DNA of 64,000 nucleotides from Lentisphaerae bacterium ADurb.Bin242. Its GTDB lineage: Bacteria; Verrucomicrobiota; Lentisphaeria; Victivallales; UBA1829. The stretch covers positions 1-64,000 of the forward strand of contig MWCA01000001.1 in the NCBI GenBank assembly GCA_002069785.1. The letters run 5' to 3'. The translations under genes and the position numbers were made by a program. Below are positions 1 through 9,063 of the stretch, in pieces; the first letter of the stretch is position 1, and every line of letters begins with the position of its first letter. Under the pieces are notes generated by a model. It ran no database searches. It had not been told where the DNA came from and saw only the letters and a list, made by a program, of their open reading frames with translations.

Positions 1-2
1 CC

Positions 3-2249
3 AATTCAACCGTGACCGTCAACAGTGGTTCGATTCAGGGCGGCACCGCCTCCAACCAGGGCGGCGGCATTTACGGCGACAATTCGACCTTCACATTGAA
101 GAATGCGACTGTCCGTGACAACAATGCCGATGAGGGCGCGGGCGTTTACCTCGCCGGCGGTGTCCTGAGCACGACGGGGACTTCCTTCATCAACAACATC
201 GCCGCGAACAACGGCGGTGCGGTCTACAACGCAGGCGCGGCCATTACCCTTCAGAATTCCACCTTCACAAACAATATCGCGACGGCCGGAAACGGCGGCG
301 CGATCTATAACGCGGGCGGAACTCTCTCCGTGACGGGCGGCGCCTTCACCGGAAATAACGCAGAGAACGGCGGCGCAATTTATAACAACGCGGGCGGCAA
401 TCTTTCCGGCTCCACCTTCACAAACAACATCGCCGCGAATAACGGCGGCGCGGTATATAACGCGGGCGGCAACCTGTCCCTCGGCGGGACCTTCACCGGA
501 AACAACGCGGTGAACGGCGGCGCGGTTTACAATGCGGCCGGCAATCTGACGGTTTCCGGAACTTTCACCGGCAATACCGCTGCGACCAACGGCGGCGCGG
601 TCTACAATGCCGGCGGAACCTTGTCCGTGAAGAACGGGACCTTCACCGGGAACACGGCGACCGGCAACGGCGGCGCGGTCTACAACACGGCTCAAGCCCT
701 GTCGGTATCCGGTTCGTCGTTCAGCGGAAACACCGCGGCAAACGGCGGCGCGATTTACACATCCGGAACCAGCGCCACGATCTTTGCCGGGTTCACCGGA
801 AACAGCGCCGAGACGGACGGCGGCGCGATCTATAACGACGGAAGTTCGGTCACCATTGCGGGTTCCTTCAGCAACAACGCGGCGGCGGTGAACGGCGGCG
901 CGATTTACAATACCGGAACCATGAACATCACCGGCGGATTTTCCGGAAACACGGCGCGGGACGGCGCGGCCCTTTACAACACTGGTTCCGCGGACCTCCT
1001 GAACTTCACCGTCGTGTCCAACATAGCTTCCAGCGGCGCGATCATCACGTCGAATGGAGTCGGTTCCGAACTGTATATGAACACCGGTTCCATGAGGAAC
1101 AACACCGGCACGTATCTGGTGGATACGGAAGGGCACGCAGCCATGCTGACGGTGACAACCGTTCTCAATGCGACGACCTCGTCCATCGTGAACGCGGCCT
1201 CGCTGGATCTGGTGAATTCCACCATTACCGGCGCCACGACAGACGGCGCGGCACTGATCGGGGCGGCGACAGCCCTCCAGATCGCCAACTCGATCGTGGT
1301 CAGCTATTCGGCGGGCACAACGGCGGTGGATGCGACGGGCGCCGGAAAGTTCTATACGGCCTACTCCATCTTCAGCGGCAACGCGGCCCAGCTGGCCAAT
1401 GCGTCGGTGAATGTGGAGAACCTGACCGGGTACAACTTCGCCGCGGTCTTCGGCGGCGGCCAGGTGAATGCCTTCGGGCAGCTGGTGATCCCGAATGATT
1501 CTCCCGCCGCGATCGGCGTGTGGACTACCTACAACCGGGCCACCGGCGATATTCACTACTCCACCCGTCCGGAAGGCGTATGGACGGTCGGATACAATGT
1601 GAACCGGGTGGCGTGGAATTACCTCGGCCCGGGCAACAAGATGTCCACCTTCAGCCTTTCCAACCTGGTGGGCAGCAGCGGACACCCGAGCATCGGCGCC
1701 TACTGGCTCAACTCCGCCAGCAGTCTGCCGGACTTCGGGCCCGGCATCAACTCGGACTTTGCGAATCCGTCCTACAATGGAATGATCATGGACTGGGGAT
1801 ATAATTCGGTGATCGACGCCTTCATGGCAGGTTCCGATCTGTATCTGACCCTGAACGGCGAACTCCCGATGGGCTGGATGGGAAGCCTTTCCAGAGAGTT
1901 GTTCGGCGCCCCGTACTCGGAAATGGACACCTTCTCGGTGATGGGCGGACGCGGCGACCTCGGAGGCGTTCCGGGCGGCGAATACGGCCTCGGCATGAGC
2001 ATCAACGGATCACCCTCCGACGACTTTACGCGGTTTGAAGAAACCCCGTATCATTCGGACGGCACTCCGCTGACGGACGAAGAACTCGAGCTGATCCGGG
2101 ATGCCGCGGTCAAGGGCGTCGCGGAGGAGGAACTCCTGACTTTGAACGAAACCATCGGCGAAAAGGTGCTCTCCGCACTCCGCAGCGCGGACATCTTCAA
2201 GGACAGTTTCGACAAGGCCCTGGATCAACTTCTCGGAGCGGATGCATAA
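3..2249 (+). CDS. Pmp-type repeat surface protein (5' end outside window)
   Basis: The reading frame is open from the left edge (N-S-T precede the first GTG at position 12), so this is the 3' part, about 748 residues, of a larger gene. Roughly the first 310 residues are degenerate ~23-25-residue repeats alternating GGA(I/V)Y and F-T-G/N-N, the two motifs of chlamydial polymorphic outer-membrane proteins and a right-handed beta-helix signature. The remainder is non-repetitive, Gly/Ser/Asn-rich, and ends in a short charged helical tail. The C-terminus does not look like an autotransporter barrel, so a separate exporter is needed, and the four genes immediately downstream are good candidates. 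I infer an extracellular or surface-anchored adhesin. Family assignment is firm; the function is not known. Confidence 0.85.
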   Translation, partial: NSTVTVNSGSIQGGTASNQGGGIYGDNSTFTLKNATVRDNNADEGAGVYLAGGVLSTTGTSFINNIAANNGGAVYNAGAAITLQNSTFTNNIATAGNGGAIYNAGGTLSVTGGAFTGNNAENGGAIYNNAGGNLSGSTFTNNIAANNGGAVYNAGGNLSLGGTFTGNNAVNGGAVYNAAGNLTVSGTFTGNTAATNGGAVYNAGGTLSVKNGTFTGNTATGNGGAVYNTAQALSVSGSSFSGNTAANGGAIYTSGTSATIFAGFTGNSAETDGGAIYNDGSSVTIAGSFSNNAAAVNGGAIYNTGTMNITGGFSGNTARDGAALYNTGSADLLNFTVVSNIASSGAIITSNGVGSELYMNTGSMRNNTGTYLVDTEGHAAMLTVTTVLNATTSSIVNAASLDLVNSTITGATTDGAALIGAATALQIANSIVVSYSAGTTAVDATGAGKFYTAYSIFSGNAAQLANASVNVENLTGYNFAAVFGGGQVNAFGQLVIPNDSPAAIGVWTTYNRATGDIHYSTRPEGVWTVGYNVNRVAWNYLGPGNKMSTFSLSNLVGSSGHPSIGAYWLNSASSLPDFGPGINSDFANPSYNGMIMDWGYNSVIDAFMAGSDLYLTLNGELPMGWMGSLSRELFGAPYSEMDTFSVMGGRGDLGGVPGGEYGLGMSINGSPSDDFTRFEETPYHSDGTPLTDEELELIRDAAVKGVAEEELLTLNETIGEKVLSALRSADIFKDSFDKALDQLLGADA

Positions 2250-2300
2250 TCCGGAAAAGAGACTATAATGATGAAAAAACATATAAAAATGGAGGTTGTG

Positions 2301-4466
2301 ATGTGGAAGCCGCAAATTTCGCTGATACTGGCGTTCGGCATGGCATCGGCGCTTTTCCTGAGCAGCTGCAAAACGGAAGACGACTACAGGAAAGAGCGCG
2401 TTCAGCGGGCGGCTGAACAATTCGAAAAAGCAAAGAAAAGGGAGATTCCCAACGATAAAGTACTGTCTCTCCAGGATTGTCTGAAACTTGCGATGGAGCA
2501 TAATCTGGAAATCAAAGTCCAGAATATGGAAAGGGATGCCGCGAAGAACATGATGATCGCGGAAATCCTCGGCATGCTGCCGGACCTGAGCATCACGGAC
2601 AGCTACACCGCACGCAGCAACCAGCCGGGTTCCAGGAGCAAGGCGATCGCCTCGGACGGAGAAACCTACGGGTACAGCACCAGTTCGGACAAGAATCTCA
2701 ATAATATGAGCGTCGACCTGGCGTTCAGCCTGCTCGATTTCGGGCTGGCGTTCTTCAACTCGCAGCAGAGTCACGACCGCCTGCTCATGAAGGAAAAGCA
2801 GATCCAGCGGATCCGGCAGAACCTGATCCTGGATGTGGTCCGCGCCTACTTCAAGGTTGCCGCCACCCAGCGCGCGATCGACGTCACCACGAACCTCCTG
2901 AACGAATGCAAGCACCGCTACACGCTGATCGAAAAGCTGCGCAAGGAGAACAAGATCACGCCGTTCCGCGCGTTCGAGGAGATCAACCGTTTCCTCGACA
3001 TGGAGAAACGTCTGACCAACTATACGCGCAACTACGAGATCTCCTGCATGGAGCTCCGTTCCCTGCTGGGCGTGTATCCTTCCGTGAGCATCATCGTGGA
3101 CGACTCTGTCCTCGACAAGATGCCTGCGTTCGATTTCCCGGACATCGAGCTTCTGGAACAGATCGCTGTCCTCAAGCGCCCGGAGCTGTATGAGATCGAC
3201 ATTCAGCGGCATATCAATATCCTGGAATGCCGCAAAACCATTCTGATGATGCTTCCGAACGTGAATCTCTATGTGGACTTCATCAACAACAACAATTCCT
3301 TCCTGTACAACCAGACCTGGTGGGAACTCGCGGTCCGGGCCGCCTACAACGCGTTGAAGACGCCGCAGCATATCGCCCGTTACATGGCCTACAGCGACCA
3401 GGCCGACATCGAGGAGCTCCGGAGCTTTGCCCAGGCAATCACCGTCATGTCGCAGGTACGTATCGCCAAGGCGGACATCGTCTCCACCCGCGAGCGTTTC
3501 GAGATCAACCGCAAAGAAAACCGGAACTACAGCGAACACCTGAAAAAAGCGCAGGCCATCAAGGTCGTCCAGGGGTCCCTTTCCCAACTGGAACTGGACC
3601 ATCTGCGTCTGACGACCGCCGAAACCGAAATCGAACGGCTGATGTCCCTGGGCGCTTATCACATCGCCCATTACCGTCTGATGAATGCCATTGGAATGGA
3701 AAAGCTGGACGCCCAGACCCAGAAGGAATTGAAGAATGAACTGGATCAGGCCATGGTCCGGGCTTCGGCGGAACTGGAAAAAGCCCGTGTCGAATATGCC
3801 CGGAAACAGGCGGCCGCCGAAGATGCGCGCATTGCCCGGATTCTCTTCGACGACGGCGTGAAATACTACAACCAGCAGAAGCCGGAAGCCGCCCTGGAAT
3901 ATTTCAAGCGCGCCGCACAGAAAGGCAATGCTTCGGCGATGTTCTGCATCGGCAAGCTGTATTGGGCCGGAAAAGGGGTCCCCCAGGATCGCAAGACGGC
4001 CGCAAAGTATTTCCAGGACGCGGCAGACCACGGAAACGTGGAAGCGATGGTTGCGACCGCCTGGCTTTACTACAAAGGCGATGTCGTCGGCAGGAATCTG
4101 AGTCAGGCCGGAAAATATTACCGGATGGCCGCGGAAAACGGGGATGACCGTTCGTATTACTGGCTCGGCTCCATCCGTTATGAGGCGGGAGACTACAAGG
4201 AAGCCATGGAATTCTTCAAGAAGGCCGCGCGTGTCGGCGACCTGCCTTCCATGGTCCGGGTCGGCTGCCTGTATCGCGACGGCAAGGGCGATGAACGGAA
4301 CTTTGCCAGGGCGATGGAATGGTTCAAACGCGCGGCGGACAAGGGCGACGCCGATGCCATGAACAATATTTCCATGATGTACGCGATCGGCGAGGGCGTC
4401 ACCAAGGACCCCAAGATTGCCGAGGAGTGGTTCAAGAAATTTGAAGCCGCTTCGGTCAAGCGCTGA
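2301..4466 (+). CDS. TolC-like outer-membrane factor lipoprotein with C-terminal Sel1/TPR repeats
   Basis: The start is chosen at ATG 2301 because GGAGG lies five bases upstream and gives a clean lipoprotein signal with lipobox L-S-S-C and the modified Cys at residue 23; an in-frame ATG at 2268 lacks this. Residues ~50-470 have the long amphipathic helices of an outer-membrane efflux protein, including the typical L-x-x-A-x-x-x-N start (LKLAMEHNLE). After a coiled-coil linker, residues ~510-715 hold about five Sel1-like repeats with A-x-x-x-F-x-x-A-A-x-x-G-x-x-x-A spacing. Fusion of an export duct to Sel1 repeats is unusual and could provide a periplasmic docking scaffold. It follows the surface protein by 51 bases, and two adaptors follow after a terminator, so a role in exporting the surface protein is inferred. 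Confidence 0.85.
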   Translation: MWKPQISLILAFGMASALFLSSCKTEDDYRKERVQRAAEQFEKAKKREIPNDKVLSLQDCLKLAMEHNLEIKVQNMERDAAKNMMIAEILGMLPDLSITDSYTARSNQPGSRSKAIASDGETYGYSTSSDKNLNNMSVDLAFSLLDFGLAFFNSQQSHDRLLMKEKQIQRIRQNLILDVVRAYFKVAATQRAIDVTTNLLNECKHRYTLIEKLRKENKITPFRAFEEINRFLDMEKRLTNYTRNYEISCMELRSLLGVYPSVSIIVDDSVLDKMPAFDFPDIELLEQIAVLKRPELYEIDIQRHINILECRKTILMMLPNVNLYVDFINNNNSFLYNQTWWELAVRAAYNALKTPQHIARYMAYSDQADIEELRSFAQAITVMSQVRIAKADIVSTRERFEINRKENRNYSEHLKKAQAIKVVQGSLSQLELDHLRLTTAETEIERLMSLGAYHIAHYRLMNAIGMEKLDAQTQKELKNELDQAMVRASAELEKARVEYARKQAAAEDARIARILFDDGVKYYNQQKPEAALEYFKRAAQKGNASAMFCIGKLYWAGKGVPQDRKTAAKYFQDAADHGNVEAMVATAWLYYKGDVVGRNLSQAGKYYRMAAENGDDRSYYWLGSIRYEAGDYKEAMEFFKKAARVGDLPSMVRVGCLYRDGKGDERNFARAMEWFKRAADKGDADAMNNISMMYAIGEGVTKDPKIAEEWFKKFEAASVKR

Positions 4467-4488
4467 ATGTTTTTCAGTTCGGCATCGT

Positions 4489-4548
4489 AACTCCCGGAGG
4501 GAAGCGGAAGCCTTTTGAAAAAAGCTTCTTTCCCCGGGAGTTTTCTTT
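4489..4548 (+). terminator. Intrinsic terminator after the outer-membrane factor gene
   Basis: AACTCCCGG at 4489-4497 pairs with CCGGGAGTT at 4534-4542, the inner bases extend the stem, and a T-rich tract follows. The stop codon is 22 bases upstream. It separates the outer-membrane factor transcript from the adaptor operon. Confidence 0.65.
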
Positions 4549-4590
4549 CCGGAAATCCCGTCGAAAAGGCAGGTTTTTTTGGCTGCCGTC

Positions 4591-4619
4591 TTGCTTTTTC
4601 GGGGGAACGGCATTATAGT
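4591..4619 (+). promoter_or_regulatory. Candidate sigma-70 promoter for the adaptor/M50 operon
   Basis: TTGCTT at 4591-4596 and TATAGT at 4614-4619 are separated by 17 bases, just after a terminator and 25 bases before the chosen start of the first adaptor gene. Confidence 0.55.
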
Positions 4620-4643
4620 CATAGGAAATATGAGGTTATGAAT

Positions 4644-5444
4644 ATGAAAGTGTGGAAGATGCCGGTGCTCCCGGTTTTATTTTTATGGATGGCGGTCTTC
4701 TCCCTGCCGGCGGTGGAAGCGGACTACGGCGCTCTGCCCGTGAAAGTGGTTTTGTTTCCGTTTCGCGAAGCGACCCTTTCCACCCAGATCGACGGCGTCA
4801 TCACCAAATACAATTTCCGGGGTGGCGAACGTTTCAAGCGGACGGATGTGCTGCTGACGCTGGACGACCAGAAATACCGGAACGAGCTGCGGCGCGCGGA
4901 ATCGCTGATGCGGGAAGCTACGCTGAATGTGGATTTCATGAAACAGAAGCTGGCGGACAATGAACGCCTTTACAAGAACGATCTTCAGAGCGAGATCGAG
5001 GTTGTCCGTTCCCGATTCGACTACAGCGTGGCGGTGGAGCGGCAGTCGGCGGCCATGATCAACCGGGACGACGCGGCGCTCCATCTGCTGTTCTGCACGA
5101 TTCGCGCGCCATTCGACGGCACGGTCGAAAAACTGCTCACGCGCGAGTTTGAAACGGTCCGCAGCGGCCAGCCGGTGCTTTCGATCATCGATGACAACCA
5201 GCTTCTTGCCGTGATGAACCTTCCCTCCCGGCAGCTTACTTCGGTTTACATCGGAATGCCCGTCACCGTCCGGGTCATGGAAAATGACAAACTCGTCAGC
5301 GGCGACATCTATGAGATCGCTTCGCGGGCGGATCACCGCAGCGAAACCTTCGAGATCAAAGTCCGGATCGACAACCGCAAGCACCTGTTCAAGGCCGGAA
5401 TGTCCGGGGTCCTGGTGAAAATAGGGGCCGGCAATGGACAATAG
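4644..5444 (+). CDS. HlyD/RND-type periplasmic adaptor protein
   Basis: The start is set at ATG 4644 because GAGG lies eight bases upstream and the protein then begins with a signal peptide (residues 1-23, ending near A-V-E-A-D). The 266-residue protein has the usual adaptor order: a split lipoyl/barrel-sandwich domain (STQIDGVI near the N-terminus, IRAPFDGTVEKL in the middle) around a short alpha-hairpin, then a beta-barrel ending GMSGVLVKIG. Adaptors of this family bridge an inner-membrane export component to a TolC-type duct. It overlaps the next gene by 11 bases. It is shorter than typical HlyD proteins and lacks an N-terminal cytoplasmic anchor, so it resembles RND-type adaptors. Confidence 0.85.
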   Translation: MKVWKMPVLPVLFLWMAVFSLPAVEADYGALPVKVVLFPFREATLSTQIDGVITKYNFRGGERFKRTDVLLTLDDQKYRNELRRAESLMREATLNVDFMKQKLADNERLYKNDLQSEIEVVRSRFDYSVAVERQSAAMINRDDAALHLLFCTIRAPFDGTVEKLLTREFETVRSGQPVLSIIDDNQLLAVMNLPSRQLTSVYIGMPVTVRVMENDKLVSGDIYEIASRADHRSETFEIKVRIDNRKHLFKAGMSGVLVKIGAGNGQ

Positions 5445-6834
5445 CAATCCTCAGCAGGAGAATACCGAACTGAAAGCCCGGCTGAGGGCGCTCGCCGCGA
5501 TTGTGCGTCTCGGGCGCGATGCCTTTGTCCAGCCCGATCTGACGGCCGCCGGTGTGCATATCGTCAACAACTCGCGCTCCCTCCTGGTCTACGAGCGTTC
5601 TTCTCTGCTGGACATGCGCGGACACCCCCGCGTGATCGCTGAATATGCGCAGGTGGAAGTGAAGCAGCAGACGGAGCACGCCCAGTCGCTGCGGACCCTC
5701 TGCGGCGAACTGGAAATCGGGGAGAACGCTCTCGAAGTGACCGCGGACAATCCGCCCGCGGAAAAGCTTTCCGCGAAGGCGCGGGAGGCACGGGTCTTTC
5801 TGACTTCCTCCGGGGCGCATCTCCTGATCGCTCCCCTGCGTTCGCCCCGCAGCAAAACGTCCGTCCGGGAACCTTTCCTGTGGGTGCTGGAATACAAGGA
5901 GGCAGTGCCGCAGCATGTGGGGGCCTCCCTGACGCTTCTGTCGGCCGATTACGGAAACGCGCTCTGGCTGCACGTTCCCCAGAGCGGCTTCCGTCACTTC
6001 TTCCGCTGGCTGCGGAAGATCACGTTCCTGCGGGTGTTCCTGTTCCTGCTTCTGGCTTTTTTCGTGGCGATGTTCACCGTGCATGTGGAACATACGGTTT
6101 CGGCGGAATTCGTGGTGAAGCCGCAATCGATGTTCAGTTCCTACGCCTGGTTCGACGGCGTGGTGAAAACCTGCTTTCTCAACGACGGCGACAAAGTGAA
6201 AAAAGGGGACGCGATCCTGGAATACAATACGGACCGCATGCGTTTCCAGCTGGCGTCCGCCGAGGCGTCCTTCAAGGAGACCGACGCGGAATATGCCCAG
6301 GAATCCATGGCGTCGTTCACCGACAAGGAGCGGCTGGGGCGTCTCAAAATCCTGATCCACAAGCGTGAACAGGCGCAGGTCGCCATTGCCGAGGCGAAAT
6401 GGTATTTGAGCCACAGCGTGGTCCGCGCCCCGGTCTCGGGGATTCTGGCCATTACGGACGGAAGCGCGGACAAGCTGGCCGGGCGCGCGGTGCGTCTCGG
6501 GGAGCGTCAGTTCGATATCTTTTCCGATACCGGGATGATCGCGGAGATCATGGTCAACGAGAAAGACGCGTCCGTGCTGGAGGGCAACCCGCGCATCAAG
6601 TTGTTTCTCCACACACGTCCGGAACTTCCGATTCCCGTGAAAATCCTCTCTTCCCGTTATTATCCCGAGCTGACCGAGCAGAACATCTACAGTTACAACC
6701 TGAAGGTGGAAATGGAGAATAATGTTCCGGGGCTCCGTTACGGGATGCGGGGAGTCGCCCGGGTGACGGGGGAAAAAGTCAAGCTCGGCTATTATCTTTT
6801 CCGGAGCCTGGTGCTCTGGTACCGCGGGTTGTGA
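5434..6834 (+). CDS. Membrane adaptor: cytoplasmic GAF-like N-terminus, one TM helix, HlyD-like periplasmic domain
   Basis: Residues ~1-180 form a soluble domain resembling the GAF-like input region found on some HlyD-family proteins (NNSRSLLVYERSSLL followed by alternating strands). One membrane helix lies at ~199-216. Residues ~225-460 are a lipoyl/barrel-sandwich adaptor (FDGVVKTCFLNDGDKVKKGD and, after a coiled coil, VVRAPVSGILAI). The topology puts the GAF-like domain in the cytoplasm and the adaptor in the periplasm. It lies between another adaptor and an M50 fusion protein, overlapping the first by 11 bases and ending three bases before the second. The role, gating or assembly of an export complex, is inferred; no ligand for the GAF-like region can be read from the sequence. 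Confidence 0.8.
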   Translation: MDNSNPQQENTELKARLRALAAIVRLGRDAFVQPDLTAAGVHIVNNSRSLLVYERSSLLDMRGHPRVIAEYAQVEVKQQTEHAQSLRTLCGELEIGENALEVTADNPPAEKLSAKAREARVFLTSSGAHLLIAPLRSPRSKTSVREPFLWVLEYKEAVPQHVGASLTLLSADYGNALWLHVPQSGFRHFFRWLRKITFLRVFLFLLLAFFVAMFTVHVEHTVSAEFVVKPQSMFSSYAWFDGVVKTCFLNDGDKVKKGDAILEYNTDRMRFQLASAEASFKETDAEYAQESMASFTDKERLGRLKILIHKREQAQVAIAEAKWYLSHSVVRAPVSGILAITDGSADKLAGRAVRLGERQFDIFSDTGMIAEIMVNEKDASVLEGNPRIKLFLHTRPELPIPVKILSSRYYPELTEQNIYSYNLKVEMENNVPGLRYGMRGVARVTGEKVKLGYYLFRSLVLWYRGL

Positions 6835-6837
6835 GAA

Positions 6838-9021
6838 ATGGAAAGAACGGAAGCCAGGGAGCCGATCGTCAACGGGCAGGAGGGCGGACAGCCGCCTCCG
6901 TCTCCCGCTCCCGGCGCCGCCGGAAACGCGCAGACGGGAACCATCCGTTCGGACATCCAGTTCATTCCGCCGGGCGAGCACGGCGACCATGCGATGATCT
7001 ACGATCCGCTGGCGGAAAGCTACTACAAGCTCTCCGACCGCTCCTGCCGCATCCTGCGGCTTCTCGACCGCAATTATCCGCTGGATGAATTTCTTGCGCG
7101 TGTGAAGGAAGCCGGAATCGACGCGGACCGCGAGGAACTCCTTGAAATCCTGAGTTTCATGCACAACAGCGGGCTGATGGTCCCGGAATACGGCGTGATG
7201 GACAACCGGACGGGAAAATACCGGGAGATGAAGGAAAAGACCCTCTTCAACCGGATCATGTCCATGTATCTGTTTTTCAAGCTTCCGCCGATTCATCCGG
7301 ACCGTTTTTTCACGGCGACCATGCCGTTTGTGAAAGTGATTTTCAACCGCTATTTCCTCTGGATTCTGGCGCTGGCGGCGCTGGCGGGATATGTATTGAT
7401 GATCCGGCAGTGGAACGAGGCCTATGCAATGTTCCTGAACTCCCTGTCGTGGACAAACCTGGTGAATTATTTCTGGGCGCTGCTGGTGACGAAAACGGTG
7501 CATGAGCTTGCCCACGGATACACGGCAAAAAGCTTCGGGGCCCGCATCCGTTCCATGGGCGTGAGCTTCATCGTGTTCTATCCGAGGCTGTTCGTGGACC
7601 TGACCGACACCTGGCGGCTCTCCCGCGCCCGGCGGATCGCCTGCGACGGCGCCGGCATCGCCAGCGAGCTGATCTTCGGGGGACTGGCCGCGATCGTGTG
7701 GGTGTACGCCCAGCCGGGACCATTGCGGTCGACCATGTTTTACCTGGTCACGGTCAGTGCGCTGGGAACGATCCTGGTGAACGGAAACCCGTTCATCCGC
7801 TACGACGGCTATTACCTGCTGTGCGATCTGCTGAACGTGGAAAACCTGATGTCGCGTTCCATCGAATACGTGAAAAGCTGGAATCGCCGTTTTTTCCTGG
7901 GGCTCGGCTTCTGGCCAGACAGCGGGGATGCGTCGCCGCTTACGCTGTATTTCTTCGGCCTGGGCTCGTTCATTTACCGGCTGTTCCTGTATACTTCGAT
8001 CATTCTGGTGATTTACTTCCAGTTCACCAAGGCGCTGGCCGTCCTGTTGATGGCGCTGGAAGCCTATGTCATGCTGCTGTTGCCTTTTTTCATGGAGATG
8101 AAGCTGCTCTTCCGATATCATAAAAACCTGAACCTGGTGAAGACGGGCTTCGTCCTGCTTTTGATTGCGGCGCTGGTGTCTCTTTTCTTCGTGCCGCTGC
8201 CGTGGTCGTTTGCGCTGCCCTGTGAAATCGTCCCGGAAACCAGCCGGATCGTGACCGTACGCGAATCCGCTTTCGCGGAGGCGGAACTGGATGACGATCC
8301 GGTCCGGGTCAAGAAAGGGGACCGGATTCTTCCTTTTTCCAATGTTTTTCTGGATTTCAGCATTCTGCGCTATGCCGCCCTTGTCCGCCAGAACGAGGCG
8401 GAGCTGGACCTGATGCGCGCCGACACCAAAACGTTCGGGTTCAGCCCGGTGGTTTTCGAAAAGCTCCGTGTCAACCAGCTTACCTGTGAAGAGATGAAAC
8501 GGCGGCGCGGCAGCCTGGATGTCGTTGCTGAAACGGACGGGATTTTTGTTCCGTCCATCAAAGACGTTTCTCCCGGCCGCTGGCTGGAGAAGGGAACAGT
8601 GCTCGGACAGATCGTGTCGGAAAAGACCATCGTCTATGCGTATGCGCTGGACCGCGAGGTGAACCGGATCAACCCCGGCGACAAGGTTACGCTGAAGCTT
8701 CGCGGAGAACTGGACGGTCATAAAGGGGTCGTGGAGACGGTCAACCCGGTGGCGGTGAAATTCCGTGACTCCACCCTGGTTCAACGGCTTGGCGGGACGG
8801 TTCCCTGTTATCCCCCCTCCAGTCAGGCTTCGAAGCCTGCGCAGAAAACCATGGAGTTCACCCCGGTCAATGTGCTCTACTGCGTGACCGTGTCCACGGA
8901 GAGCCCGCTGTCGAAACTCGTCGGACGGACGGGTACGGCGTATGTCGAACAGACGTACAAACTTTCCGTGGAGATCGGGCGTCAGCTCCTCCACATCTTC
9001 TTCCGGGAGTTCACCTTCTGA
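6838..9021 (+). CDS. PqqD-like / M50 site-2-protease / HlyD-like fusion membrane protein
   Basis: Three modules are visible. Residues ~38-118 are a PqqD-like winged-helix segment (IYDPLAESYYKLSDRSCRIL). Residues ~140-450 are a polytopic M50 metalloprotease core with HExxH as HELAH (222-226) and the third-ligand motif NPFIRYDG (317-324, Asp 323). Residues ~455-727 are HlyD-like with two barrel-sandwich halves (AFAEAELDDDPVRVKKGD and ETDGIFVPSIKDVSPGRWL). All expected zinc ligands are present, so it should be an active intramembrane protease. M50-HlyD fusions next to adaptors and outer-membrane factors are known as uncharacterised export-associated proteins. I infer it replaces or supplements the inner-membrane component of a type I-like exporter, because no ABC ATPase is nearby. 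Confidence 0.85.
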   Translation: MERTEAREPIVNGQEGGQPPPSPAPGAAGNAQTGTIRSDIQFIPPGEHGDHAMIYDPLAESYYKLSDRSCRILRLLDRNYPLDEFLARVKEAGIDADREELLEILSFMHNSGLMVPEYGVMDNRTGKYREMKEKTLFNRIMSMYLFFKLPPIHPDRFFTATMPFVKVIFNRYFLWILALAALAGYVLMIRQWNEAYAMFLNSLSWTNLVNYFWALLVTKTVHELAHGYTAKSFGARIRSMGVSFIVFYPRLFVDLTDTWRLSRARRIACDGAGIASELIFGGLAAIVWVYAQPGPLRSTMFYLVTVSALGTILVNGNPFIRYDGYYLLCDLLNVENLMSRSIEYVKSWNRRFFLGLGFWPDSGDASPLTLYFFGLGSFIYRLFLYTSIILVIYFQFTKALAVLLMALEAYVMLLLPFFMEMKLLFRYHKNLNLVKTGFVLLLIAALVSLFFVPLPWSFALPCEIVPETSRIVTVRESAFAEAELDDDPVRVKKGDRILPFSNVFLDFSILRYAALVRQNEAELDLMRADTKTFGFSPVVFEKLRVNQLTCEEMKRRRGSLDVVAETDGIFVPSIKDVSPGRWLEKGTVLGQIVSEKTIVYAYALDREVNRINPGDKVTLKLRGELDGHKGVVETVNPVAVKFRDSTLVQRLGGTVPCYPPSSQASKPAQKTMEFTPVNVLYCVTVSTESPLSKLVGRTGTAYVEQTYKLSVEIGRQLLHIFFREFTF

Positions 9022-9049
9022 AGAGGCCGGATTTCTCTCCCGGAATATT
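9001..9049 (+). terminator. Possible terminator overlapping the end of the M50 gene
   Basis: TTCCGGGAG (9001-9009) and CTCCCGGAA (9037-9045) are inverted repeats spanning the stop codon. The following TATTTT tract is weak, so this is tentative. Confidence 0.35.
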
Positions 9050-9063
9050 TTCCCGCCCGGGAA

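Noticed and set aside
180..960. Short-period repetition resembling a CRISPR array
   Set aside because: The units are degenerate and keep a reading frame with GGAVYN/FTGN motifs, so they are protein repeats; no constant repeat or unique spacers exist.
6..1685. A 559-codon minus-strand frame full of RAAV-type repeats
   Set aside because: Its periodicity is the mirror image of the Pmp repeats on the plus strand, which carry the known GGAIY and FxxN motifs.
2264..2269. TATAAT just before the outer-membrane factor gene
   Set aside because: No acceptable -35 element is found at the right distance, so I did not call a promoter.
5389..8994. A 1201-codon open frame on the minus strand opposite the adaptor/M50 genes
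   Set aside because: It lies exactly antisense to three well-supported genes, has no family motifs and is rich in His/Arg/Gln as expected from the third-position bias of GC-rich genes.
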